DNA from: CAYVXE01 sp964455375
GTDB lineage: Bacteria; Zhuqueibacterota; Zhuqueibacteria; Oceanimicrobiales; Oceanimicrobiaceae
Direction of reading: 5' to 3'
DNA length: 64,000 nucleotides
Assembly (NCBI GenBank): GCA_964455375.1
Contig: CAYVXE010000004.1
Location: 14,829 to 78,828 of the forward strand
In this document: one piece after another, positions 51,875 to 61,166 of the stretch
Layout: every line of letters starts with the position of its first letter
Position numbering within the stretch: the first letter of the stretch is position 1
Position numbers and translations under genes: made by a program
Notes under the pieces: model-generated
What the model saw: only the letters and a program-made list of their open reading frames with translations
What the model was told of the DNA's origin: nothing
The model's database searches: none

Positions 51875-52561
51875 TTAGCAGGACAGAGAGTAGAACATGC
51901 CGGTTTGATTGGAAAATTTTACAGCGACAAATTTTACACCGACATCGTAATAAAGAGATAATTTATGGATTTTGCAAATATCGACAATTTGCGCAATGGC
52001 AATAAAAGCAGGATTGGTGATTTTTATGATCGCATTTCTTTCGAGTTTCTTCACGCACCGGAAACGCATACCATTTGGGGACATATCCACGATTTCAGCC
52101 TCTAACCCTTTTTCCGGCCAGTGACAATAAAAGCGTATTTTCCCTCTCACTTTTAGTCTCTGTAAAACACGCCTGCAGCTTGTTGTATTTTTATCCGGGT
52201 TGTCTTCTAAAAGGGGGCTTTTACATTGAGGACAGACGTTCGGGGGTTCTGTTTCACGAGCAAGTGGGTATTTACAGAAGGGGCAAAAAATAGTGTGCAG
52301 CGATTTCCTTGAATCCCTCTCATCGGCGTGAAGTTTTTGCGTATAGTCGTGAAACAATTTTTTATCGTAGTCTGTGCGCGTTTTTTCATCGCTGAGGACT
52401 TCATAAGCTTCGTTGATAGTAGCAGCATTCCAGTGATCGCCGCCCAGATCCGGGTGCTGCTGTAGTTTCCGCATGATGGTGTAGTAGCTCGAACGGATGA
52501 CTTCCATGGTAGCATCCGGCTGGACTTGCAAAATCCGATAATAATTTCGTCGATTCTTCAT
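51875..52561 (-). CDS. J domain + zinc ribbon + PilZ fusion protein
   Basis: 228 residues with three parts. A J domain at 5-68 has the HPD signature at 36-38 (QQHPDLGGDHW), so it can stimulate a DnaK ATPase. A four-cysteine ribbon follows (FCPFCKYP ... VCPQCKSP, about 92-118). The C-terminal PilZ domain (about 130-225) has both c-di-GMP motifs, RLKVR and DMSPNGMRF. The combination would couple c-di-GMP to Hsp70 action. It lies 38 bp after a SpoIIE phosphatase on the same strand, so both may belong to one signalling unit. Confidence 0.85.
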   Translation of the reverse strand: MKNRRNYYRILQVQPDATMEVIRSSYYTIMRKLQQHPDLGGDHWNAATINEAYEVLSDEKTRTDYDKKLFHDYTQKLHADERDSRKSLHTIFCPFCKYPLARETEPPNVCPQCKSPLLEDNPDKNTTSCRRVLQRLKVRGKIRFYCHWPEKGLEAEIVDMSPNGMRFRCVKKLERNAIIKITNPAFIAIAQIVDICKIHKLSLYYDVGVKFVAVKFSNQTGMFYSLSC

Positions 52562-52599
52562 ACTTTGATTATCGGCGAAAAACGTACCCTCATGCTTGA

Positions 52600-53817
52600 T
52601 TAGGGTAAAGAAGTCATTGGCGTATGCAAGCGTTTTATCACGACGAGCGTGCTATCGTCTTCCCATTTCGTACCGGCACCAAAACGGTCAACTTCCGCAA
52701 AAATGGCTTCTATCAAATCTTCGGCACTCTTGTTTTGATGTTTTCTTGCGCAGCTTTTTAGGCGATTAATCGTATAAATCTCTTCGTTGGGATTTTCTCT
52801 TTCAAAAAGACCATCACTAAATAAGACCAGAACGGAACCCGGAAGCATGTGTGCGTAGGAGCGGTGCAGTTTGATATCGGGTATGGCGCCTAAAATAAGT
52901 CCGGTTGCATTTAAATCATGAATTTTATTATTGTGAATAACGAAGGGTGCAGGATGGCCGGCATTGGTAAAGATTAAATTTCCTTCTTTCTCGAATTCTG
53001 CATAGAATAAGGAAATAAATCTGGAAGAAAACGTGCTTCGGTAAATGACAGAGTTTAGTTTCTGAAGCGTGTGTACCATCTTCATGTGTTTTTCCAGACC
53101 CATGCGCAATCCGGTGACAACATCTCGCGCCAGCAACGCTGCGGGCAGCCCGTGTCCACTGGCATCCCCAATGCATACACCGTGAATTTCACCGTCAAAA
53201 TCAAAAAAGTCGTACAGATCACCACCGACGATTTCTGTGGGGCAGGATCTGGCCGCTACTTCATAGCCGGGAAAATTTGGCGGGACCTGAGGCAATAAAC
53301 TGGTTTGAATTTCAGCAGCTTGCTCTAATTCGGTATTTATGGCTTCTGAAAACAATCTCTGGTTTATGGCGGTGCGGATGGCATTTAAAGAAAAGATGAC
53401 TTCTTCCCGCAGCCACCCTGTAAGCAATTCGAAAACAGCGATCCAACGCTGTTCTGGACTGCGGATTAAAATAGCAGCAGGGGTCGCATGGTAATCAAAG
53501 GTTTTTGTTTGCAGAAAAACGTTGCGTTGTTCATCATAAATAAAACTGCCGTGTTTTAAAACCTTTTGCACCGCCTCGTCTGATGTGGCGAAACGATCAA
53601 CAAAATCGGGGCCATCAACTATGTCAAAATCGTGCAGGAATACAAAAGCGTCATTTCTCTCCTGGTACAACCGAATATGACCCAATTTAATGGTCTCGGC
53701 GAAATTGTGTTGTACGGCTTCAAAGATAGAAAAAAGAAAATTTTCATCAGCTTTTTGGTGCCGGATTTGCCGGAGCAAATTGTCAAAATCACGGTAAAAT
53801 GTTTTTGGTTCGAGCAT
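52600..53817 (-). CDS. SpoIIE-type PP2C phosphatase with N-terminal sensor-like domain
   Basis: About 405 residues from the ATG at 53817 (a GTG at 53853 is possible). An N-terminal GAF-like region (about 20-165) is followed by a linking helix (ELEQAAEIQTSLLPQVPPNF) and a complete PP2C domain: EIVGGDLYDFFDFDGEI, CIGDASGHGLPAALLARDV, FTNAGHPAPFVI, LFSDGLFERENP and WEDDSTLVVIKR. All metal-binding aspartates are present. Such enzymes dephosphorylate anti-sigma antagonists or response proteins. Co-directional with the J-PilZ gene. Confidence 0.92.
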   Translation of the reverse strand: MLEPKTFYRDFDNLLRQIRHQKADENFLFSIFEAVQHNFAETIKLGHIRLYQERNDAFVFLHDFDIVDGPDFVDRFATSDEAVQKVLKHGSFIYDEQRNVFLQTKTFDYHATPAAILIRSPEQRWIAVFELLTGWLREEVIFSLNAIRTAINQRLFSEAINTELEQAAEIQTSLLPQVPPNFPGYEVAARSCPTEIVGGDLYDFFDFDGEIHGVCIGDASGHGLPAALLARDVVTGLRMGLEKHMKMVHTLQKLNSVIYRSTFSSRFISLFYAEFEKEGNLIFTNAGHPAPFVIHNNKIHDLNATGLILGAIPDIKLHRSYAHMLPGSVLVLFSDGLFERENPNEEIYTINRLKSCARKHQNKSAEDLIEAIFAEVDRFGAGTKWEDDSTLVVIKRLHTPMTSLP

Positions 53818-53913
53818 GTTCACGTTCAATTTTGGATTACAGGTTATTCCCACTTCGGATCAAGGAATATAGGCAAGCGGTTATCAAATTACAACCGTAA
53901 AAAATTAATTTAC

Positions 53914-53954
53914 AAAAAAAACTGTTCGAAGAACAAAACCCAGTCTCCGAACAG
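53914..53954 (-). terminator. Rho-independent terminator after the alanine symporter
   Basis: On the minus strand CTGTTCG (53954-53948) pairs with CGAACAG (53928-53922) across a 19-nt loop and is followed by eight T. It lies 28 bp past the symporter stop. Confidence 0.7.
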
Positions 53955-53981
53955 CCAATACTTTTGAGCAGTAAAATTTAG

Positions 53982-55448
53982 TTACGAAGAGGAAGAAAAT
54001 TTTTTCCTGGAAATTCTGGACACAAGCCCGGCAAGAAACAACAGTCCCACCAGATTAGGCACGGCCATCAGAGCATTTCCGATATTGCCCAAGTTCCAGA
54101 CGATATTCAAATAGTTAAAACTCTGCCCGGCAATTGGCGTCAAAATTGCCCCTACAAACAGAAATAGAATAAAGGTGTAGCGAAAAGGAAGAATCACTTT
54201 ATCTCCCCCTAGATACTCTATGCATTTTTCACCGTAGTATGACCATCCCAGCAGAGTGGTATAACCAAACAAAAACGAAGCAAAAGCAATGATTGCACCG
54301 CCAACACCAAAAGGAATAACTGACTCAAAAGCTTTTTGTGTTAACAAAATGCTGGTCAGATTGTCGGTGGATTCCAGTCCCTGCCATGCCTGTGTATGGA
54401 CATATACACCGGTAAGGACTATGGTTAATGTCGTCATGGAGTTGACCAGAATGCTGTCGATGAACACACCGGTCATAGCAATCAGGCCATTTTTAGTCGG
54501 GTCTTCGGAACTGGATGCACCCTGGGCAATGGCCGCCGAGCCAAGCCCTGCTTCATTAGAAAGCAATCCTCTGCTGACACCGTTTTGGATAGCCAGTCCT
54601 ACTGAAGCACCAACCAGTGGCCTGAGTCCAAAAGCAGATTCGAAAATGATAGCAAATGCTTCAGGAATCCGGCTGAAATTAGCAACAATGACAATGAGAG
54701 CAAAAAAGATATAAAAGAAGATCATCGACGGAACAAGCTTTTCGGAAACGTGTCCGATTTTCTTAATACCGCCGATAATAACCAACCCGACTAAAACAGC
54801 GATAACTCCACCAATGATATAATAATAAATCGCAGGAGCTTGTTGAGAAGAAGTTCCGCCATAAATAAAGTGGTTCAGTGTATTTGCAAGCGATGCGGTC
54901 ATGGAGTTCGATTGGGCCATATTGCCGGTACCAATCAAACAGGCAATAGTGCCACACACTGCAAAAGCTGCTCCGAGAAAACGGCCCAATTTTTTATTTT
55001 TCAACCCGTTTTTTACGTAATACATTGGCCCACCGGCCATGGTTCCGTTTGGTGCCACTTCCCGAAAATAAACTCCAAGAAAGCCTTCTGCATATTTTGT
55101 TGCCATTCCGAAAATGGCTGCAATCCACATATAAACAGGCGCACCTGGCCCGCCTACTGCAATGGCGGTTGCAACGCCGGCAATATTTCCATTTCCCACA
55201 GTGGCAGCAAGAGCGGTCATTAAAGCGGCGAACGGAGAAATATCCCCTTTGCCTGTTTCAGAACGGGCCTCTTTAGAAAAAATGAGTTTTAATGAATGCC
55301 AAAAGTGCGTAAACTGTAGACCTCTGGTTAAAAAAGTCAGGAGGATACCGGTTCCCAACAAAAGCACAATCATCGGCGTACCCCACATAACATCGTTGAG
55401 GTCGGTAGTCCAGTTTAGAAATAGATCAAAAAACCCTTTCTCGCCCAT
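53982..55448 (-). CDS. Sodium:alanine symporter (AGCS family)
   Basis: 488 residues, about 11 TM segments. Family marks: NGNIAGVATAIAVGGPGAPV, WIAAIFGMATKYAEGFLGVY, GTMAGGPMYYVKNGL, and RGLLSNEAGLGSAAIAQGAS. It imports alanine or glycine with Na+. GGAAGTAGCG precedes the ATG. Single gene with its own terminator; divergent from the TauE-family gene. Confidence 0.93.
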   Translation of the reverse strand: MGEKGFFDLFLNWTTDLNDVMWGTPMIVLLLGTGILLTFLTRGLQFTHFWHSLKLIFSKEARSETGKGDISPFAALMTALAATVGNGNIAGVATAIAVGGPGAPVYMWIAAIFGMATKYAEGFLGVYFREVAPNGTMAGGPMYYVKNGLKNKKLGRFLGAAFAVCGTIACLIGTGNMAQSNSMTASLANTLNHFIYGGTSSQQAPAIYYYIIGGVIAVLVGLVIIGGIKKIGHVSEKLVPSMIFFYIFFALIVIVANFSRIPEAFAIIFESAFGLRPLVGASVGLAIQNGVSRGLLSNEAGLGSAAIAQGASSSEDPTKNGLIAMTGVFIDSILVNSMTTLTIVLTGVYVHTQAWQGLESTDNLTSILLTQKAFESVIPFGVGGAIIAFASFLFGYTTLLGWSYYGEKCIEYLGGDKVILPFRYTFILFLFVGAILTPIAGQSFNYLNIVWNLGNIGNALMAVPNLVGLLFLAGLVSRISRKKFSSSS

Positions 55449-55682
55449 CGCTACTTCCTTTCATTGCTGAATTGTTTATATACTGAATAGACACGTCTGA
55501 TTTAAGAGCATTATCCCTTGAAGAAACATAAATGCTGGTTTCGCTTGCTAAAGTAAAATGGCAAGACCTTGTGAAGGGGAATAAGATTTACATTAAAATA
55601 ACAAAATATTCTACTTTGTCAACCTATTTTTATAAGTCCAAAATAATTAAGCACCTACACCTTCATTCTCAGTGCAGATGTG

Positions 55683-55759
55683 AATCAAGGGTCATTCAAA
55701 ACCTACCCTTGATTTCTTTACATCCTTTCCGTATTTTTTACCTGCACAAAAATGTGCAG
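55683..55759 (+). promoter_or_regulatory. Two hairpins in the leader of the TauE-family gene
   Basis: AATCAAGGGT (55683-55692) pairs with ACCCTTGATT (55705-55714), extended by an outer GATGT/ACATC; CTGCAC (55742-55747) pairs with GTGCAG (55754-55759) just before the gene. The first could be an attenuator, though the following T-run is weak. Nothing else is seen in the 370 bp between 55449 and 55818. Confidence 0.45.
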
Positions 55760-55818
55760 ATCAGGAAACTGATTTGCTGGCTAAACTAAAAACTATTTAC
55801 AGATACATTTACACAAAT

Positions 55819-56571
55819 ATGCTGGAAGAAATCGGAAAATCTGTTTTGCTGGCGTTCGTCGGTTTTGTTGCCGGGTTCATCAACATTAACGCTGGTGGCG
55901 GGTCTTTGCTCACGCTGCCATTCCTGATTTTTTTAGGGTTGCCGCCTACGGTAGCAAATGGTACAAATCGCATCGCGATTTTTATTCAGAATATTATTGC
56001 TACTGCCAAGTTTCACCAATTTAAAGTCATTCCGCAGGGCATCATTTTTGTCGCAGGCATTCCGGCAATTATCGGCTCTGTACTCGGTGCACAAATTGCG
56101 GTAGAAATAAATGAGGACATTTTTAAAAAAATTCTCGCTCTGATTATGGTTTTGGTGATAGGATGGATGTTTTTTGTCCCCCGCAAAGAACATGTAGAAA
56201 AGACCCTTACATTCACAAATCGTAAAAAAGTTTATCTGGCTGTTTCATTTTTTGCAATCGGCATTTATGGTGGATTTATTCAGGGAGGAATCGGTTTTGT
56301 TCTCATCACCGTTTTAACCATCTCCGGTTACAATTTAGTGCAGACAAATGCCCTGAAAGTTTTAATCGTTCTAATATTCACACCTTTTGCCCTGGCCGTT
56401 TTTGTTCTGCATGGACAGGTGGATATTTTGAAAGGACTAATCTTAGCGGCAGGGAACGGCGCCGGCGGCCTGCTGGCCACGAATTTAATGGTAAAAAAAG
56501 GTGAAAAATATATCCGTTGGATTGTTATGATTGCAATTGTGGGCTTTGCAGTGAAATTATTTATGAGTTAG
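55819..56571 (+). CDS. TSUP family permease (TauE/SafE)
   Basis: 250 residues from the ATG at 55819; an in-frame TTG at 55774 would add 15 residues and is possible because AGGAAA precedes it. Eight TM segments in two halves: VGFVAGFININAGGGSLLTL, FLGLPPTVANGTNRIAIF, and GIYGGFIQGGIGFVLITVLT. Members move sulfite, sulfoacetate or other organosulfur anions; the substrate is not predictable here. Convergent with trkA, 1 bp apart. Confidence 0.88.
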   Translation: MLEEIGKSVLLAFVGFVAGFININAGGGSLLTLPFLIFLGLPPTVANGTNRIAIFIQNIIATAKFHQFKVIPQGIIFVAGIPAIIGSVLGAQIAVEINEDIFKKILALIMVLVIGWMFFVPRKEHVEKTLTFTNRKKVYLAVSFFAIGIYGGFIQGGIGFVLITVLTISGYNLVQTNALKVLIVLIFTPFALAVFVLHGQVDILKGLILAAGNGAGGLLATNLMVKKGEKYIRWIVMIAIVGFAVKLFMS

Positions 56572-56572
56572 C

Positions 56573-57226
56573 TCAAAGTTTTTCCAGTTTTTCCAGATCC
56601 TGCTCCGGTCCCACCATGACTAAAATATCACTTTCCTTAATGATGTGATTCGGCCCCGGAACCATAACGAGATTTTCTGGAATTATTTCCTTAATCATAA
56701 TCACTTGCGCATTATATTTATTACGGATTTTTAGTTCAGCGAGTGTTTTCCCATTCCAGGATGAAGGTGGCGCCATTTCAATCATGCTGAACCCTTCGCT
56801 TAAATAGACATAATCCAGCAACGACGTTTTACGCAAGGTGTGCGCCACGCGTTTTGCCATATCTCTCTCCGGAAAAATAATTCTGGTGGCGCCAATGAGA
56901 TTTAATATTTTTGCATGATCTTCATTGACGGCTTTCGCAATAATCTCTTTAACTCCCATTTCTTTGAGATAAAGAGTCACAAGAATGCTCGAATTGATGT
57001 CGTCGCCGAGAGTCACCACGGCTGCATCCATATCCTCCACGCCAAGATTTTTTAGTGCTTCTTTATCCTTCGCATCCGCCACAACTGCTTTTTTGACATA
57101 CTCCTTCACTTTGTCGACTTTGCTTTCATCATTATCGATAGACAAGACTTCCGTATCGTATTCTGAAAAATAACGACTCAGGTAATAACCAAAACTACTG
57201 AGTCCTATAATTGCAAATCGTTTCAT
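56573..57226 (-). CDS. trkA: Trk/Ktr potassium uptake regulatory subunit (TrkA/KtrA)
   Basis: 217 residues: one RCK_N domain (about 1-120; Rossmann loop GLSSFGYYLSRYFSEYDTEV with acidic end SIDND) and one RCK_C domain (about 135-217; NAQVIMIKEIIPENLVMVPG). The single-repeat form is KtrA-like. It binds nucleotide and gates the TrkH/KtrB channel encoded 14 bp upstream. CGGAG precedes the ATG. Confidence 0.93.
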   Translation of the reverse strand: MKRFAIIGLSSFGYYLSRYFSEYDTEVLSIDNDESKVDKVKEYVKKAVVADAKDKEALKNLGVEDMDAAVVTLGDDINSSILVTLYLKEMGVKEIIAKAVNEDHAKILNLIGATRIIFPERDMAKRVAHTLRKTSLLDYVYLSEGFSMIEMAPPSSWNGKTLAELKIRNKYNAQVIMIKEIIPENLVMVPGPNHIIKESDILVMVGPEQDLEKLEKL

Positions 57227-57240
57227 TTTTCACTCCGTTT

Positions 57241-58620
57241 TTATCCTACCATGATGTTTTCTGCTGCATATCTAAAATTATCCTTTTTCTGGTTTCCCAC
57301 TGCGAGAGCGATGGTTATGGGGCCCAGGCGCCCGATGAACATTAAAAAGACGATCAACACGCGTCCGAGAGGGGACAGATGCGGGGTCAACCCGGTTGAA
57401 AGACCAACCGTCCCGAATGCCGAGGTTGCTTCGAACAATATTTCAAGAAATAAGCCGCGGCTAACCTGGTGGGAAAGTCCCGGTAGTTCCGTTGATAACA
57501 ATAAAATTGTAAATACGACCACGAGTACGGTTGAAAAGAAACCAACAGAAATGGCTTTTGAAAGCACGTCTTTCGGTATGCGCCGGTACAGCAGGTTTGT
57601 TTCATCCTTGGACTTGAAACTCGCCCTGATTTGCGATATCAGGATAGCAAATGTGGTGGTTTTGATTCCACCGCCACACGAGCCCGGAGAAGCACCGATG
57701 AACATTAAAATGATCATTATAAATAACGTCGCATTGGATAGTGTGCCAATATCCACAGAATTAAAGCCGGCCGTACGTGTGGTTATCGATTGAAATAACG
57801 CAGTAAAAAATTTTGTTTTCCAGTCAAGCGATGTTAACGTATTTTTGTATTCCATTAGAAAAAACAAAACAAATCCGCTCACGATTAGAATTCCAGAGGT
57901 TAAAATGACCAGTCTGGAATGCAACGACAGTTTTCTGAATTTCAGACTTCGGCGAAATCCTATTTCCGAAATAACCACAAATCCCAGACCGCCTGTGACA
58001 ATTAAGAAGAGCAAAACAAAATTTACTGTAAAATCACTTCTGTATCCAATCATGCTATCCGAAAACAACGAGAATCCGGCGTTGCAGAAAGCTGAAATTG
58101 CATGAAATGCGGCAAAGTAAGCGGCTTTTGCCAAGGGCATAGTCCTTGCAAAACGAATGGTCAGTACAATTGCCCCAATCGTTTCTACAACAGCAGTGGT
58201 GAGGAAAATCGTTTTGACGAGTTTTTTCAGCGTTAAAATGGGTAATTGGCTGAACGTTTGCTGCAGTAACTCCCGGCCGCCGATGGAGAGTTTTTTACCC
58301 AGCAAATACACGACAAAGGTGGAGAAGGTCATCAAACCGAGTCCGCCAAATTGAATGAGAACTAAAATAACCATTTGTCCAAAATGTGTAAATGCTGTTC
58401 CCGTATCCACGACAATCAATCCGGTTACGCAGGTCGCAGACGTTGCCGTAAACAAGGCATCGACAAAAGAGAGCCGTGATGTTGTTGTTGAAATGGGTAG
58501 CATCAACAGAAATGTGCCAATTGAAATAAGCACGGCAAAACTGCCCATCAAAACACGAGACGCTCCTAAAAACCGGTGGGTGCCGCGCCAGAATCTTGCA
58601 AGATATTGAATCAAAGTCAT
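57241..58620 (-). CDS. trkH: Trk/Ktr potassium transporter membrane subunit (TrkH/KtrB)
   Basis: 459 residues from the ATG at 58620. Four K+-channel-like repeats: FTATSATCVTGLIVVDTGTA (first selectivity loop), HAISAFCNAGFSLFSDSMIG (second), QSITTRTAGFNSVDIGTLSN (third) and FEATSAFGTVGLSTGLTPHL (fourth). The open frame extends upstream to 58899 but that part is low-complexity, shows no family match and overlaps the transporter gene, so the shorter start is preferred. The ribosome site is weak (AGGA touching the ATG). With trkA it forms a K+ uptake system. Confidence 0.92.
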   Translation of the reverse strand: MTLIQYLARFWRGTHRFLGASRVLMGSFAVLISIGTFLLMLPISTTTSRLSFVDALFTATSATCVTGLIVVDTGTAFTHFGQMVILVLIQFGGLGLMTFSTFVVYLLGKKLSIGGRELLQQTFSQLPILTLKKLVKTIFLTTAVVETIGAIVLTIRFARTMPLAKAAYFAAFHAISAFCNAGFSLFSDSMIGYRSDFTVNFVLLFLIVTGGLGFVVISEIGFRRSLKFRKLSLHSRLVILTSGILIVSGFVLFFLMEYKNTLTSLDWKTKFFTALFQSITTRTAGFNSVDIGTLSNATLFIMIILMFIGASPGSCGGGIKTTTFAILISQIRASFKSKDETNLLYRRIPKDVLSKAISVGFFSTVLVVVFTILLLSTELPGLSHQVSRGLFLEILFEATSAFGTVGLSTGLTPHLSPLGRVLIVFLMFIGRLGPITIALAVGNQKKDNFRYAAENIMVG

Positions 58621-58841
58621 TCCTGTTTCAGTAAAATATAATTGCTCGAATCCACTTCCAGAAAGAAATATGGATGTATCGTTTATGCGCAAAAGGCCAT
58701 TGTAAAGTGGTAATTCCCTGACCTTCTGCCTTCGCGGTGTTGAAACCGCCAACCGTTCTTCGGGCCCGGAGCGCGGTGCTTCTTTATTACACCCGCCGAG
58801 ACAACAATAAAAACAAATTTTATTAATTCCAAAGGAAAAGG
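58621..58841 (-). other. Leader region before trkH with GC-rich segment
   Basis: 221 bp between the transporter stop and the trkH start. A GC-rich part (about 58720-58800, minus strand CACCGCGCTCCGGGCCCGAA and GGCGGTTTCAACACCGC) could fold, and the frame stays open through it. K+ uptake genes often carry c-di-AMP riboswitches, but I do not find the conserved motifs of that class. It may be a regulatory leader or an N-terminal extension. Confidence 0.35.
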
Positions 58842-60344
58842 CTAAACATTCTTTTTTTGTTTTGATAAATGTTTTGGAACGATCTGCTTCTCCAGCCATT
58901 CAAAAGCGAATTCTACCAGAATCGCTAAAATCGCCGCCGGAATTGCCCCCCACATAATCAAGGTCGGATCATTTAATGACAGGCCGGTTACGATATACTC
59001 GCCCAATCCGCCGGCACCAATAAATGCCGCAATGGTAGCCGTACCGATTAGAATCACTGCGGCAGTACGGATACCGGCAAGCATGGTGGGCATCGCCAAT
59101 GGTAATTCAATATAACGCAGGCGCTGCCAGTCCGTTAATCCCATGCCAATAGATACTTTTTTCAATATCGGGTCGATTGTGGTCAAAGCGATGTATGTGT
59201 TTCGTAATATCGGTAAGAGGGCATAGAGAAACAGCGCGACCAATGCCGGTTTTACACCGATGCCAAACAGCGGGATCATAAGAGCAAGGAGCGCCAAAGA
59301 GGGAATGGTCTGCAGCAGACCCACAAAATAGATCACTGGTGCGGAAATGTTCGGTAATTTGTAAATGAACATTCCCAAAGGCACCGCAACGATTATCGCT
59401 GCAAACAGCGCCACAGCAGTTAAAAACAAGTGCGTCAAGGTTTTGTCAGCTAATGTGCGCCAGCGATTTTCTGTTCTTCGTTGTTTCGCGGCATCAATGA
59501 AGTTACGTTCAAGTAAGAATCCATGAGCGGCTTCCGCAAATGTTTTCCCGTCGATTGCAACCTGCGCATTCAGGCGCTGCATTTCTTCTTCATTTAAAGA
59601 ACTGTGCAATCCTGCAAGCAGACTTTGCACGGAACTGTCTAAACCGGAACGAAGAAGTGGCGCCGCGAGATAAACCGGAAAGAATTGTTTGTCATCCTTG
59701 AGAAGAACCAGATCGTATTTTTGAATTTCAGCGTCGGTGGAATACACGTCCATGACATCAATTTTTCCGTCTTCCAGAGCTTTGTATGACAGCGCGTGCT
59801 CCATGCCAATGGGGTTAGCGTGCAGTCCGTAGAAGTCCGCCAGCGCTTTCCAGCCATCGCCGCGTTCGATGTATTCGTAGCTCAAACCAAAACGTAAATT
59901 TTTCTGAAAACGCAAATCGGAAATAGAGGTTATATGATTTTTTCCGGCAAACGCTGCACGGGTGGTTAATGCGTAGGTGTTGCTAAAGCCAAATGAATCC
60001 AGCAGATGCAACCGGTATTTTTTCGCTAAAAGAGTTTGCAGTTCTTTGTATGAAATCTGCCCGGGCAGTTTGAGAATTGCCTGCTCAATGGTTCCGGAGT
60101 ATTCGGGATAAACATCGATTTCGCCATTGAGCAACGCCTGGTAACAAATGAGTGTGCCGCCAAGGCCGAAATGCCTTTCCACATCAAATCCCCGGTCTTC
60201 CAAAAGCTGAGACATAATTTCAGCGAGAATGTAACTTTCATTAAAATGCTTGCTGCCGACTTTTACGGTTTGTGCGAATGTCATTTTGGTAAGAATCGAA
60301 AAACAGAAAAATCCAATGACAATACTTTTTATGATCGTTCTCAC
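58842..60344 (-). CDS. Quaternary-amine ABC transporter: fused substrate-binding + permease protein
   Basis: 500 residues from GTG at 60344, which has AGGAAG upstream and starts the signal peptide (TIIKSIVIGFFCFSILTKMTFA). A choline/betaine-type binding domain (about 26-295: VGSKHFNESYILAEIMSQLL, YPEYSGTI, VMDVYSTDAEIQ) is fused to a six-TM permease domain (about 315-490: GLLQTIPSLALLALMIPLFG and FIGAGGLGEYIV). OpuB/OpuC/OsmU and EgtU proteins share these domains. Here the binding domain comes first. The gene order EgtD-ATPase-this protein raises ergothioneine or hercynine as cargo; betaine or choline is the alternative, in line with the adjacent K+ system. Confidence 0.88.
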   Translation of the reverse strand: MRTIIKSIVIGFFCFSILTKMTFAQTVKVGSKHFNESYILAEIMSQLLEDRGFDVERHFGLGGTLICYQALLNGEIDVYPEYSGTIEQAILKLPGQISYKELQTLLAKKYRLHLLDSFGFSNTYALTTRAAFAGKNHITSISDLRFQKNLRFGLSYEYIERGDGWKALADFYGLHANPIGMEHALSYKALEDGKIDVMDVYSTDAEIQKYDLVLLKDDKQFFPVYLAAPLLRSGLDSSVQSLLAGLHSSLNEEEMQRLNAQVAIDGKTFAEAAHGFLLERNFIDAAKQRRTENRWRTLADKTLTHLFLTAVALFAAIIVAVPLGMFIYKLPNISAPVIYFVGLLQTIPSLALLALMIPLFGIGVKPALVALFLYALLPILRNTYIALTTIDPILKKVSIGMGLTDWQRLRYIELPLAMPTMLAGIRTAAVILIGTATIAAFIGAGGLGEYIVTGLSLNDPTLIMWGAIPAAILAILVEFAFEWLEKQIVPKHLSKQKKNV

Positions 60345-60432
60345 TGTTTCTTCCTGAGTGTATTGTTTCCAACGCGGTAGAAGTTTAATAACCACATAAT
60401 TTTTTGAAGGTTTGCATTTTGATCCGTCTAAA

Positions 60433-61161
60433 TTATTCAAGCTGCTTATGAACAAATTGCTCCACAAACGTCGTCGCCGGATTTTTCAGAAGATCTGCTT
60501 TAGAGCTAAATTGTTCAATATTTCCATGGTTCAAAATCATAATTCGGTCACTTAATTTAATGGCCTCACGTAAATCATGCGTCACCAGAATCGTGGTGCG
60601 GACTTCTGATCTTTGCAATTTTAAAAATTCCTGGTGAATTTCACTACGGGTGATGGGGTCGAGGGCGCCAAACGGTTCATCCAATAAAAACAGTTTTGGG
60701 TTGAGTATCATGGCGCGGCATAATCCGACGCGCTGCTGTTCACCGCCGCTTAGTTGATGCGGAAATTTGTGCAGAAAAATTTCCGGAATGCCAACCAATT
60801 GCAACAATGTAGAAAGACGGGAACGAATTTTTTCCTCAGGCCAATGTTCCAATTTTGCCATAAGCGTAATATTTTTTCCGACTGTTAAATGCGGAAACAA
60901 ACCCGTTCCCTGTAGCGCATAACCGATTTTTCGGCGCAACTGAGGTAACCGTGCATAATTCAGACGTTCACCAAACAAAAAAAGTTCACCTTGCTCAGGG
61001 CGAACGAGACCGTTAATGATCTGCAAAAGAGTCGACTTTCCGCTGCCGCTTGGCCCGATGACGGCTGTGGTGGATTTTTCCGGAAAAGTAAAGGAAAGAT
61101 TATTTAAGATAGTTCTCCGTCCATAGGATTTTGAAACTCTCTTAAACGTGATTGATGACAT
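60433..61161 (-). CDS. ABC transporter ATPase for the quaternary-amine system
   Basis: 242 residues. Walker A GPSGSGKST (36-44), Q-loop in YALQGTGLFPHLTVGKNI, signature LSGGEQQRVGLCRAM, Walker B KLFLLDEPFGALDP and the switch His in LVTHDLREA are all intact. It resembles OpuCA/EgtV but ends soon after the core and lacks CBS domains, so it probably has no ionic-strength sensor. It starts 5 bp after the EgtD-like gene. Confidence 0.92.
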   Translation of the reverse strand: MSSITFKRVSKSYGRRTILNNLSFTFPEKSTTAVIGPSGSGKSTLLQIINGLVRPEQGELFLFGERLNYARLPQLRRKIGYALQGTGLFPHLTVGKNITLMAKLEHWPEEKIRSRLSTLLQLVGIPEIFLHKFPHQLSGGEQQRVGLCRAMILNPKLFLLDEPFGALDPITRSEIHQEFLKLQRSEVRTTILVTHDLREAIKLSDRIMILNHGNIEQFSSKADLLKNPATTFVEQFVHKQLE

Positions 61162-61166
61162 TGGCT

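Noticed and set aside
58621..58841. c-di-AMP (ydaO) riboswitch before trkH
   Set aside because: The context is suggestive, but the conserved motifs of that class are not present.
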